Part shown: piece by piece, positions 8,054 to 15,955 of the stretch | Layout: each line of letters opens with the position of its first letter | Position numbering within the stretch: the stretch's first letter is position 1 | Source of the DNA: an uncultured Dorea sp. | Lineage (GTDB): Bacteria; Bacillota; Clostridia; Lachnospirales; Lachnospiraceae | NCBI GenBank assembly: GCA_910588745.1 | Contig: CAJURK010000006.1 | Span: 44,915-81,561, forward strand | Direction: 5' to 3' | Length of the DNA stretch: 36,647 nt | Position numbers and translations under genes: made by a program | Notes under the pieces: model-generated | Databases searched by the model: none | What the model was told of the DNA's origin: nothing | What the model saw: the letters and a program-made list of their open reading frames with translations, nothing else

Positions 8054-10450
8054 ATGATAACGGACAGGCTGGGAAAAGAGCTTCTCTTTTTTGACGGCGG
8101 CATGGGAACTCTCCTTCAGGAGCGGGGGTTGAAACCGGGGGAGCTTCCGGAAACCTGGAATATTGAACATACGGAGGAAATATTTGACATCCACAGACAG
8201 TATTTTGAGGCGGGCAGCGATATTGTGCTTGCCAATACCTTTGGGGCGAATGCGCTGAAGTTCCACAGCGACGAGTATGAGCTGGAGGATATTGTAACAG
8301 CGGCTGTCGTCAGCGCTAAGGAGGGGGCGAACTTTGGCGTACATGACGGAAGAGAAGTGTACGTGGCCTTAGATGTGGGACCGACAGGAAAGCTTCTAAA
8401 GCCTATGGGGGATCTGTCTTTTGAAGATGCTTACGCCGCTTTTGCGGAAACCATGCGTTACGGGGAAGAAGCCGGCGCAGACCTCATTCATATTGAGACT
8501 ATGAGCGATACCTACGAGGTGAAAGCAGCGGTGCTGGCGGCAAAAGAAAATACAAAGCTTCCGGTATTTGTGACCATGATTTTTGACGAGAACGGCAAGC
8601 TGCTTACCGGCGGAGACGTGCCGGGAGTGGTCGCTATGTTAGAAGGGCTTCGGGTAGACGCCCTGGGCATGAACTGCGGACTGGGGCCGAAACAGATGCT
8701 TCCGGTTCTGAAAGAGGTAATGAAATACACCTCTCTTCCGGTGATTGTAAAGCCGAACGCCGGTCTTCCGAAACAGAAGGATGGAGTCGCTTATTATGAC
8801 GTAGAACCGGAAGATTTTGCAAAAACGATGAAGGAAATCGCGCTGCTGGGAGGATGCGTGATCGGCGGATGCTGCGGGACGACGCCGGAACATATCCGGG
8901 CGATGGCCGACTCCTGCCGGGGAATTGAAGTAATCCCCCCGGTAAAGAAGCATATGACGGTGGTTTCCTCCTACGGCAGGGCGGTGGAGATCGGCGATAA
9001 GCCTGTGATTATCGGCGAGCGGATCAACCCTACCGGAAAAAAGAGGCTAAAGCAGGCGTTAAAGGATCATGATCTGGATTATATACTGAAAGAAGCCATT
9101 ACACAGCAGGATCACGGAGCCCATATTTTAGATGTGAACGTGGGGCTTCCCGATATTGACGAAACGGCTGTGATGGCAGAAGCGGTTAGAGAGATTCAGA
9201 GCGTTACCAGCCTTCCGCTGCAGATTGATACGGTCAGCGGGGAAGCTATGGAAGCGGCTATGCGCATTTACAACGGGAAACCGATGATTAACTCCGTCAA
9301 CGGCAAGCAGGAATCCATGAAACAGGTATTTCCGCTGATACAAAAGTACGGAGGCGTAGCAGTGGGACTTACCATCGACGAAGACGGAATTCCGGATACG
9401 GCGGAGGGAAGGCTTCGGATTGCCGAAAAGATTATTGCGGAGGCTGCAAAGTACGGAATCGACCAGAAGGATATTGTGATCGACGTGCTTGCCATGACCA
9501 TCAGTTCCGATGCAAATGGAGCAAAAACGACCTTAGAGGCATTGAAGCTGGTGCGGGAAAACTGCGGCGTCAGAACCGTGCTGGGGGTGTCGAACATTTC
9601 TTTTGGCCTGCCCTTCCGGCCTGCGGTTAATGCGAATTTTTATACCATGGCAATGCAGAACGGCTTGAGCGCGGGTATTGTGAATCCATGTTCTGAAGAT
9701 ATGATGCGTTCTTATGATGCGTTCTGTGCGCTGATGGGTTACGATGAGAATTTCGCGCATTATATTGAGCGGTACGCTGTCCGGGATCAAGAGGAAACGT
9801 CGGGAAGCGCCATGGATGCTTCCGGTATGACGCTGGCGGCGGCAATTGAGAAGGGACTGAAAGAAGAGGCGCGTTTGATTACAGAGAGGCTGACCGGTGA
9901 ACTGGAACCGCTGGATATCATTAACAGGGAACTGGTTCCGGCTCTGGATCAGGTGGGAAAGGGTTTTGAGCAGGGGACGGTTTTTTTGCCTCAGCTTCTT
10001 ATGAGCGCAGACGCGGCAAAGAATGCTTTTGCAGTAATCAAAGAGCGGTTTGCGGGGGAGAACGCTCTGAAGGAAGGGCGGGAGAAGATTATCCTTGCTA
10101 CGGTCAAGGGCGATATCCACGATATTGGGAAAAATATCGTGAAGGTACTGCTTGAGAATTACAGTTTTGAAGTGATTGACTTAGGGAAGGACGTACCGCC
10201 GGAGCAAATTGTTCAGAAGGCGGTAGAAGAGGATGTGAAGCTGGTAGGACTAAGCGCTTTGATGACTACAACGGTGGCCGGCATGGAGGAGACGATAAAG
10301 CTGCTTAAGGAACAAAAGGCAGACTGCAGAGTTATGGTAGGCGGCGCGGTTTTGAACCAGGAGTATGCGGATATGATTGGGGCAGACTTCTATGGGAAAG
10401 ACGCGATGCAGTCGGTCTACTACGCGCAGAAATTATTTGGAAGAGAATAA
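8054..10450 (+). CDS. metH: Cobalamin-dependent methionine synthase lacking the activation domain
   Basis: Transfers a methyl group from 5-methyltetrahydrofolate through cobalamin to homocysteine. The 798-residue protein (E. coli MetH is about 1,227) has an N-terminal homocysteine domain (1-290) with zinc ligands Cys208 and Cys273/Cys274 in GGCCGTTPEH. It continues with a pterin-binding domain (about 315-570; GERINPTGKKRLK, DVNVGLPDIDE), a helical cap (about 590-670) and a cobalamin-binding domain (about 675-798). The last has GDIHDIGKN, in which His689 is the lower axial ligand. The missing fourth domain is encoded by the gene just upstream, with no gap between them. This split form is known in Firmicutes. 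The hydrogenase gene follows 38 bases later. Confidence 0.95.
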   Translation: MITDRLGKELLFFDGGMGTLLQERGLKPGELPETWNIEHTEEIFDIHRQYFEAGSDIVLANTFGANALKFHSDEYELEDIVTAAVVSAKEGANFGVHDGREVYVALDVGPTGKLLKPMGDLSFEDAYAAFAETMRYGEEAGADLIHIETMSDTYEVKAAVLAAKENTKLPVFVTMIFDENGKLLTGGDVPGVVAMLEGLRVDALGMNCGLGPKQMLPVLKEVMKYTSLPVIVKPNAGLPKQKDGVAYYDVEPEDFAKTMKEIALLGGCVIGGCCGTTPEHIRAMADSCRGIEVIPPVKKHMTVVSSYGRAVEIGDKPVIIGERINPTGKKRLKQALKDHDLDYILKEAITQQDHGAHILDVNVGLPDIDETAVMAEAVREIQSVTSLPLQIDTVSGEAMEAAMRIYNGKPMINSVNGKQESMKQVFPLIQKYGGVAVGLTIDEDGIPDTAEGRLRIAEKIIAEAAKYGIDQKDIVIDVLAMTISSDANGAKTTLEALKLVRENCGVRTVLGVSNISFGLPFRPAVNANFYTMAMQNGLSAGIVNPCSEDMMRSYDAFCALMGYDENFAHYIERYAVRDQEETSGSAMDASGMTLAAAIEKGLKEEARLITERLTGELEPLDIINRELVPALDQVGKGFEQGTVFLPQLLMSADAAKNAFAVIKERFAGENALKEGREKIILATVKGDIHDIGKNIVKVLLENYSFEVIDLGKDVPPEQIVQKAVEEDVKLVGLSALMTTTVAGMEETIKLLKEQKADCRVMVGGAVLNQEYADMIGADFYGKDAMQSVYYAQKLFGRE

Positions 10451-10488
10451 ATAAATGTTAGTTATGTTTACATAAAGGAGGAACAGAT

Positions 10489-12000
10489 ATGATTAGAGGT
10501 TTGGACACGGAGGTCAAGAGAATCCGCAGGAAAGTGTTCAGAGAGGTAGCGGCGCTGGGGTTCAAGGGCGCGCCGGAAACACTCAACAATGATATGGAGG
10601 AGATTCCTTATATACTGGTCAATGAGGATTCCCCTAAGTACCGGGAGGACGTATACCGTTCCAGGTCAATTGTAAGAGAGCGTCTTCGTTTGGCAATGGG
10701 TCTTTCCCTGCGGCCGGAGAACAAACATGTGCATTTGACGGCGGGAGTAGAGGCCAGCAATATTTCCGATAAGTATTATGAACCGCCGCTGATGCAGGTA
10801 ATTCCTTCTGCCTGCGAAGCCTGTGAGGAAAAGGGCTATGAGGTCAGCGATATGTGTAAGGGCTGTCTGGCGCATCCCTGCATGGAGGTATGTCCGAAAG
10901 GCGCGATTTCTTTTGTAAAAGGGAAATCTTATATCGATCAGGAGAAATGCATCAAATGCGGAAAATGTAAAGCGGCATGTCCCTATGATGCGATTGCAAA
11001 AAAGGAACGTCCCTGCCAGATGGCCTGCGGCGTGAGCGCGATCGTTTCAGATAAGATGGGAAGAGCCTATATTGATAATAAAAAGTGCGTATCCTGCGGC
11101 ATGTGTATGGTTAACTGTCCGTTTGGCGCGATCTCGGATAAATCGCAGATTTTCCAGCTTGCCCGGGCGCTGACGGAAGGGGATGAGATTATTGCGGAAC
11201 TGGCGCCTGCTTATGTGGGACAGTTTGGAGATAATATAACGCCAAGGAACCTTAAGGCGGCGCTTAAGGAACTTGGATTCTCAGAAGTGTATGAAGTGGC
11301 GCTGGGGGCGGATATCGGAGCGATTGCGGAGGCGCATCATTATGTGAATAAGGTGACCACCGGAGAACTTCCGTTCCTCCTGACTTCTTGCTGTCCGTCC
11401 TGGGCTATGCTGGCAAAGATTTACTTCCCAACGCTGGCAGATAAGGTTTCCCAGGAACTGACTCCGATGGTGGCTACCGCGCGTACCATTAAGAAAGAGC
11501 ATCCCAATGCGAGAGTAGTATTTATCGGGCCATGCGCGGCAAAGAAGCTGGAGGCCATGAGAAGAACGGTAAGAAGCGACGTGGATTTTGTAGTGACTTA
11601 CGAGGAGCTTCAAGCCATGTTTGACGCCAAGGGAATCAATCTGGAAGAGTATGAGGCTGAGTCCTCGTTCCATGATGCGACCGGAGCAGGAAGAGGCTAC
11701 GCGGTTGCCGGAGGCGTAGCGGAGGCAATCGAGAAGTGTATCAATGAGTACTATCCGGGCGTGGAGGTTCATATTGAACACGCGGAAGGCCTTGCAGAGT
11801 GTAAGAAAACGCTGATGCTTGCTAAGTCAGGCCGTATGAACGGCTGTCTGATTGAGGGTATGGGATGTCCAGGCGGGTGCGTGGCAGGCGCCGGAACCAA
11901 TATTCCGATTCCAAAAGCACAAAAGAAGATCAAAGACTTTATCAAAGCGTCCTCCAAAGCAATTCCTGCGAAGGAGTTAGAGGAGATTGAACTGAAATAA
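10489..12000 (+). CDS. [FeFe] hydrogenase with variant H-cluster motifs (group B-like)
   Basis: A 503-residue iron hydrogenase catalysing reversible proton reduction to H2, probably with ferredoxin. The N-terminal part (about 120-215) carries cysteine sets for iron-sulfur clusters: C123/C126/C131/C135, C154/C157/C160/C164, C176/C180 and C200/C203/C206/C210. The catalytic domain has motif L1 TSCCPSW (299-305), L2 GPCAAKKLE (348-356) and L3 EGMGCPGGCVAGAG (456-469). All H-cluster cysteines are present, including the proton-transfer cysteine of L1. Compared with the classical TSCCPGW, MPCxxKxxE and ExMACxGGC, the substitutions suggest a group B enzyme rather than the standard fermentative group A; that assignment is from memory. 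A strong AAAGGAGG site precedes the start. Confidence 0.92.
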   Translation: MIRGLDTEVKRIRRKVFREVAALGFKGAPETLNNDMEEIPYILVNEDSPKYREDVYRSRSIVRERLRLAMGLSLRPENKHVHLTAGVEASNISDKYYEPPLMQVIPSACEACEEKGYEVSDMCKGCLAHPCMEVCPKGAISFVKGKSYIDQEKCIKCGKCKAACPYDAIAKKERPCQMACGVSAIVSDKMGRAYIDNKKCVSCGMCMVNCPFGAISDKSQIFQLARALTEGDEIIAELAPAYVGQFGDNITPRNLKAALKELGFSEVYEVALGADIGAIAEAHHYVNKVTTGELPFLLTSCCPSWAMLAKIYFPTLADKVSQELTPMVATARTIKKEHPNARVVFIGPCAAKKLEAMRRTVRSDVDFVVTYEELQAMFDAKGINLEEYEAESSFHDATGAGRGYAVAGGVAEAIEKCINEYYPGVEVHIEHAEGLAECKKTLMLAKSGRMNGCLIEGMGCPGGCVAGAGTNIPIPKAQKKIKDFIKASSKAIPAKELEEIELK

Positions 12001-12084
12001 GACGGGGAATCCCTACAAATGAAATGTGGGATTGCCTGTCGGAAACAGAACTGCATAGCAAAAAAGATACGGAGTTATCGTTTG

Positions 12085-12120
12085 GCGGCTGCCAGAACAG
12101 CGGATTGTTCTGGCAGCCGC
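12085..12120 (+). terminator. Strong 15-bp hairpin after the hydrogenase gene
   Basis: A perfect 15-bp inverted repeat (12085-12099 and 12106-12120) with a 6-base loop, 84 bases after the hydrogenase stop. No T-tract follows, so termination may be imperfect or the element may act as an mRNA-stabilising hairpin. Confidence 0.6.
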
Positions 12121-12189
12121 TTGCGTGTTCCATGAGGGAACATATATAGATAAAATGAATAAATGATAGTATATATTGAAAGGGTCTAT

Positions 12190-12218
12190 TCGACAAAGGC
12201 GTCGATCGGTATTAAAAT
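12190..12218 (+). promoter_or_regulatory. Candidate promoter of the importer operon with an overlapping inverted repeat
   Basis: TCGACA (12190-12195), 17 bases, TAAAAT (12213-12218). The palindrome TCGAC-6-GTCGA (12190-12205) covers the -35 box and could be a repressor site. A second palindrome, TGTTCC-5-GGAACA, lies near 12126-12142. Transcription would begin near 12225, which rules out an ATG at 12221 as the start of the first gene. Confidence 0.5.
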
Positions 12219-12250
12219 AATTGTGTTTGAATGATTATGGGAAGCAAGGA

Positions 12251-13039
12251 ATGCAGAGGAACGAACGATTGAGTACAGATTTACGAAAACCAATTGTAGA
12301 AATGAGACATGTGAAGAAAGCGTTTGGTTATATCCAGGCGTTGGAGGACATGAACTTTTCGGCGTATTCAGGAGAAGTGACGGCAATTGTAGGAGACAAC
12401 GGTTCAGGAAAAAGTACGTTGATCAAGATACTGACAGGATGTCTAAAGCCCGACGCAGGGGAAATCTGGATAAAAGGAAGCTGTTTTTCTTCTCTTACGG
12501 TAAAACAGTCCATGAACGCGGGCGTAACTGCCGTTTATCAGGATCTGGCGTTAGATAACTGCAAGGATTGTGCAGGAAACATATTCTTGGGACGGGAGCT
12601 TATGAAGCGTGGAATATTTCTGGATCATGCGCGAATGCGCAGGAAGACAGAGGAACTGCTGGAAAAACTGCATATTTTGATTCCGGATATTACACAGCCG
12701 GTAGAGAGAATGTCGGGCGGACAAAGACAGGCTCTGGCGATTGCGCGGGCCGTCTATGCCGGAGGAGATATCCTGGTTTTTGACGAGCCTACTTCGGCAA
12801 TGGGAGTGAGGGAAACGGCCAGGATCATGGAATTATTTCTGGATTTGAAAGAAAAGGGAAAGACAATTATTCTAATCAGCCATAATCTTTTTCAGGTATT
12901 TGATATTTCGGACCGGATCTGTGTGATTCACAATGGCAGATTTGTGGATTCTTTCTTGACCAAAGACAGTTCTCCGCAGAAGCTTAACAAACTGATTGCC
13001 AAGAAAGAAGAGGAATTGGGCAATGAAAAAATGGATTAG
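12251..13039 (+). CDS. Ribose-type sugar/nucleoside ABC importer, ATP-binding subunit
   Basis: Drives import through the neighbouring permease. It has Walker A GDNGSGKST, a Q-loop (AVYQD), signature MSGGQRQ, Walker B ILVFDEPTSA and the switch histidine in ISHN. At 262 residues it carries a single nucleotide-binding domain, like FrcA, rather than the duplicated RbsA form, so it should act as a homodimer. The GVRETARIMEL segment is typical of the CUT2 family. The start at 12251 is chosen because the promoter places transcription start after the upstream ATG at 12221; the ribosome site is weak. Its end overlaps the permease start by 17 bases, implying translational coupling. Confidence 0.93.
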   Translation: MQRNERLSTDLRKPIVEMRHVKKAFGYIQALEDMNFSAYSGEVTAIVGDNGSGKSTLIKILTGCLKPDAGEIWIKGSCFSSLTVKQSMNAGVTAVYQDLALDNCKDCAGNIFLGRELMKRGIFLDHARMRRKTEELLEKLHILIPDITQPVERMSGGQRQALAIARAVYAGGDILVFDEPTSAMGVRETARIMELFLDLKEKGKTIILISHNLFQVFDISDRICVIHNGRFVDSFLTKDSSPQKLNKLIAKKEEELGNEKMD

Positions 13040-13976
13040 CAATCACTCTCAGCAGATCTTTCTTTTTGCCGCGATGCTGGCGGTCTGCGTTGCCCTGGCG
13101 ATGAGAAGCGAATACTTTTTAACCTGGAGGAATATCCGGAACATTTTGGAAGCGGTAAGCTATCGGCTGATTTTAGCTCTTGGCATGACGTTTGTGATCG
13201 CGTCGGGAGTTATGGATTTGTCCGCCGGTTCCATTGTGTCGCTGTGCGGGGTGATTATGGCCGTGGCGCTTCATGCCGGAATACCGGTACCGGCGGCCGT
13301 GGCGCTTGGGATTTTGGCGGGTATGGGCCTTGGCGCGGCCAACGGGCTTCTGATTCATTATACGGGCGTTAATTTTTTTATTCTGACGCTGGCGTCTAGC
13401 GGTATGCTGAGAGGGATTTCGCTGATGATTACCGATGGAAAACCGATTACGAAGTTCGGACAGGAGTTTATTTACCTGGGAATCGGAAGAATTGGAGAGA
13501 TACAGTTATCGGTATTGTTTGCGGGGTTTTTTGCGATGGTATCCGTCCCGCTGATGTTCCATATGAGATGGGGCAATTATGTGCTTTCCCTTGGAGGAAA
13601 CAAAGAAGCGCTCATAAAAACAGGCATCAGGGCGGGTTTTTACCGGGTGACGGTACACGCGCTTCTTGGCGGAGCCGCCGCAGCGGCCGCGGTCATTATA
13701 ACGGCAAGGCTGAATTCGGCTGAACCCAATGCCGGGATGAATATGGAACTGGATGCAATTACGGCGGCTGTGATGGGAGGAACGTCCATCAAAGGAGGAA
13801 AGGCGAGCGTCGCAGGAACCGTGCTGGCGGTTTTGCTTCTTGGCGTGATACGCAATGGGCTGACGCTAATGAGCGTGCCTTCGGATTATCAGCAGTGGAT
13901 GACTGGATTTTTGCTTTTGATATCCGTGCTTATTTCTGAAATTAAAGTCCATAAATTCAGGGCTTTGATAAAATAA
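13023..13976 (+). CDS. Ribose-type ABC importer permease (RbsC family)
   Basis: A 317-residue membrane subunit of a CUT2-type importer (BPD_transp_2 fold), with about eight to ten hydrophobic segments. Family marks are GVMDLSAGS near residues 63-71 and GGTSIKGGKASVAGT near 255-270, the latter close to the coupling loop. The start at 13023 lies inside the end of the ATPase gene. An in-frame start further upstream (12996) would only add charged ATPase-overlapping sequence. Its stop is 22 bases before the binding-protein gene. Substrate cannot be read from the permease; family members carry ribose, galactose, fructose, autoinducer-2 or nucleosides. Confidence 0.92.
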   Translation: MKKWISNHSQQIFLFAAMLAVCVALAMRSEYFLTWRNIRNILEAVSYRLILALGMTFVIASGVMDLSAGSIVSLCGVIMAVALHAGIPVPAAVALGILAGMGLGAANGLLIHYTGVNFFILTLASSGMLRGISLMITDGKPITKFGQEFIYLGIGRIGEIQLSVLFAGFFAMVSVPLMFHMRWGNYVLSLGGNKEALIKTGIRAGFYRVTVHALLGGAAAAAAVIITARLNSAEPNAGMNMELDAITAAVMGGTSIKGGKASVAGTVLAVLLLGVIRNGLTLMSVPSDYQQWMTGFLLLISVLISEIKVHKFRALIK

Positions 13977-13998
13977 TTTTTCAAGGAGGAGTTATGTT

Positions 13999-15087
13999 AT
14001 GAAAAAACGGATTTTGACCGTCTTGGCAGCCGTAAGCTGTGTGGCAGCGCTGTTGGCCGGCTGCGGCGGAAAAGAGGAAGAGCCGAAGAAGGACACGGCA
14101 AAGGAAGAAGAAACATCCGGGGAGGAGGAAGCAAAGGGAGCGTCCGCGGATATGATTGCCCAGGTGGAGGAACAGATGAACCAGGCGCTTGGCGAACTTC
14201 CGGAAACGGGAAAAGGAGAGAGAATCGGTATTTTAATCAGCTCAACTTCCAATGAGTTTTGGGGAACAATGAAGACCCGTTATGAAGAAGCTGCAGAAGA
14301 GCTTGGAATTGAGGTGGAAGTGTTTGAAGCTTCCGCGGAGGATGATACGCAAGGCCAGTTAGACGCGCTGAACACGATGATTCCCATGGGATTTGACGCG
14401 ATTATTTTATCACCGATTGACGGAACAAATCTGATCCCCGGTATTGTTGCAGCGAATGAAGAGGGAATTCCGGTTATCAATCTGGGACCGGGAGTGGATA
14501 TGGAGGCTCTGGCAGATGCCAACGGACATTTGGATGGGAAAATTACGGTAAATTTTGAAGAGCAGGGAAGCACGGTTGCAAATGATATGATTTCCCGTAT
14601 GAAAGACGGCGGCAAGGTTGCTATTTTAGCAGGCTTAGAAGGCGCGGGACAGAGTGTGGGAAGAACCAACGGAGCGGCGAAAGTATTTGAAGAGACAGAA
14701 GGGGTGGAGCTTGTGGCAACCCAGGCCTGCGATTGGGATGCCGAGAGAGCGTTTGAAGCTACGAAAGAGATCATGACGGTTCATCCGGATCTGAAAGGTA
14801 TTTTTGCATGCAATGACAATATGGCGCTGGCGGCTGTACGTGCGTTAAAAGAAATGGAGATCGAAGGCGTGATGGTATATGGCGTGGATTATACTTCGGA
14901 TGCCAAGGCTGCCATTGAGGAAGGGACGCTGATGGGAAGCATGACCTATTCCAGCACCGTTTATACAAAGGCGGCGGAAGAAATGGCAATGCTGATGATA
15001 CAGGGAAAGACCTTTGAGGAGCCGGTTTATCTTCCGCTTACATTGGTGAATCAGGATAATATTGCAGATTTTGCAGACTGGAGATAA
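13999..15087 (+). CDS. Sugar/nucleoside-binding lipoprotein of the ABC importer
   Basis: Extracellular substrate-binding protein anchored by lipid. The signal peptide ends in the lipobox LLAGC with Cys22, followed by a Glu/Lys-rich linker (about 25-50). A Peripla_BP_4 (ribose-binding-like) domain spans about 70-350: GILISSTSNEFWGTMK opens the first lobe, ILSPIDGT and GVDYTSD are typical binding-cleft loops, and ACNDNMALAAVRAL marks the second lobe. Aromatic Phe/Trp (EFWG) in the first ligand loop suits stacking against a sugar or base ring. A strong AAGGAGG site precedes the start. The next gene begins at the base after its stop, so the enzyme downstream probably acts on the imported ligand. 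Confidence 0.92.
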   Translation: MKKRILTVLAAVSCVAALLAGCGGKEEEPKKDTAKEEETSGEEEAKGASADMIAQVEEQMNQALGELPETGKGERIGILISSTSNEFWGTMKTRYEEAAEELGIEVEVFEASAEDDTQGQLDALNTMIPMGFDAIILSPIDGTNLIPGIVAANEEGIPVINLGPGVDMEALADANGHLDGKITVNFEEQGSTVANDMISRMKDGGKVAILAGLEGAGQSVGRTNGAAKVFEETEGVELVATQACDWDAERAFEATKEIMTVHPDLKGIFACNDNMALAAVRALKEMEIEGVMVYGVDYTSDAKAAIEEGTLMGSMTYSSTVYTKAAEEMAMLMIQGKTFEEPVYLPLTLVNQDNIADFADWR

Positions 15088-15858
15088 ATGGTGGAACATT
15101 TGGTAGAGTCAGCGCTGCTGACCCATGGTCTTAAGTCGGTTACAAATGAAGAGATCCGGCGCGTATGGACAGACCGGACAAGGAACATTACTTGGATATC
15201 CAAAGGAGAAATTGTCGTCGGCACGATGGAGCAGTATCTGGATTTTCGTATCAAGACAGAAGAGCTTTCTCGGATTGACTGTCAGACTCTGGAGAAGGCT
15301 TTGAGGGAAGGCGTTTCCGGCGCTTTGACAGCTTCCGGTACGATGGCGGTGTGCAAGAAGTATGGAATTCCTTTTGCGGTGACCTGCGGGATGGGGGGAA
15401 TCGGGGATATAAAAGGGGAAGAACTGTGTCCGGATCTGCCTGCGCTGGCTGAGATTCCAACGGCGCTTGTCTCCGCGGGTCCCAAGGATATGCTGGACGT
15501 AAAGGGTACAATTGACTGGCTGACAGGACATGGGGTGACGGTTTTGGGAGCAAGCCGCGATTATTTTACCGGATATCTTTTTGCAGGCGGCAGAGTAGAA
15601 CTCCAAGGTGTGTACGATGGGAAAGAGCGTCGGGCGCCGCTTTTGATTATTCAAGAAATTCCTGAAGATAAGAGGATTCCGGACAAATCGGTGCTGGAAA
15701 AAGCGGTTTCGGCAGGAAAGAGAGCGGAACAGGAGGGGAAGTATTATCACCCGGCCGTAAATGGGAAAATTGACGAGCTGACAGGAGGATATTCGTCAAG
15801 AATTCAACTGGATGCGCTGCTTTCTAACGTACTTTTTGCGAAAAAGATAGGAACATAA
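15088..15858 (+). CDS. PsuG-like pseudouridine-5'-phosphate glycosidase family protein, short form
   Basis: A 256-residue member of the PsuG/indigoidine synthase A fold. PsuG splits the C-C glycosidic bond of pseudouridine 5'-phosphate, giving uracil and ribose 5-phosphate. Key positions seem conserved: Glu7 in VESALLTHG aligns with E. coli Glu31, Asp116 (CPDLPAL) with Asp149, and Lys133 (SAGPKDMLD), the Schiff-base lysine, with Lys166. The Asp-Lys spacing of 17 matches. The C-terminal LTGGYSSRIQL resembles the family's LTGGxSLxxNI stretch. It is about 55 residues shorter than E. coli PsuG, mainly at the N-terminus and in mid-domain loops, so it may use a different C-glycoside or an unphosphorylated one. 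It starts directly after the binding-protein stop, and no PsuK-type kinase is nearby. Confidence 0.75.
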   Translation: MVEHLVESALLTHGLKSVTNEEIRRVWTDRTRNITWISKGEIVVGTMEQYLDFRIKTEELSRIDCQTLEKALREGVSGALTASGTMAVCKKYGIPFAVTCGMGGIGDIKGEELCPDLPALAEIPTALVSAGPKDMLDVKGTIDWLTGHGVTVLGASRDYFTGYLFAGGRVELQGVYDGKERRAPLLIIQEIPEDKRIPDKSVLEKAVSAGKRAEQEGKYYHPAVNGKIDELTGGYSSRIQLDALLSNVLFAKKIGT

Positions 15859-15874
15859 GTGTAGAATACATAGG

Positions 15875-15911
15875 CTGGGCGCCGGGGAATAAGACAGTTC
15901 CCGGCGCCCAG
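15875..15911. terminator. GC-rich hairpin between convergent genes
   Basis: CTGGGCGCCGGGGAA pairs with TTCCCGGCGCCCAG with one bulged G and an 8-base loop. It probably ends transcripts from both the PsuG-like gene (plus) and the ABC-F gene (minus), although there is no clear T-tract. Confidence 0.6.
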
Positions 15912-15955
15912 TCTAGTTGTGTCCTCTGAAAGATTTGACCGTGAAATCGGTTTCG

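Noticed and set aside
15109..15750. 213-codon minus-strand frame opposite the PsuG-like gene
   Set aside because: Shadow frame; the plus-strand gene has family motifs, and this frame has none.
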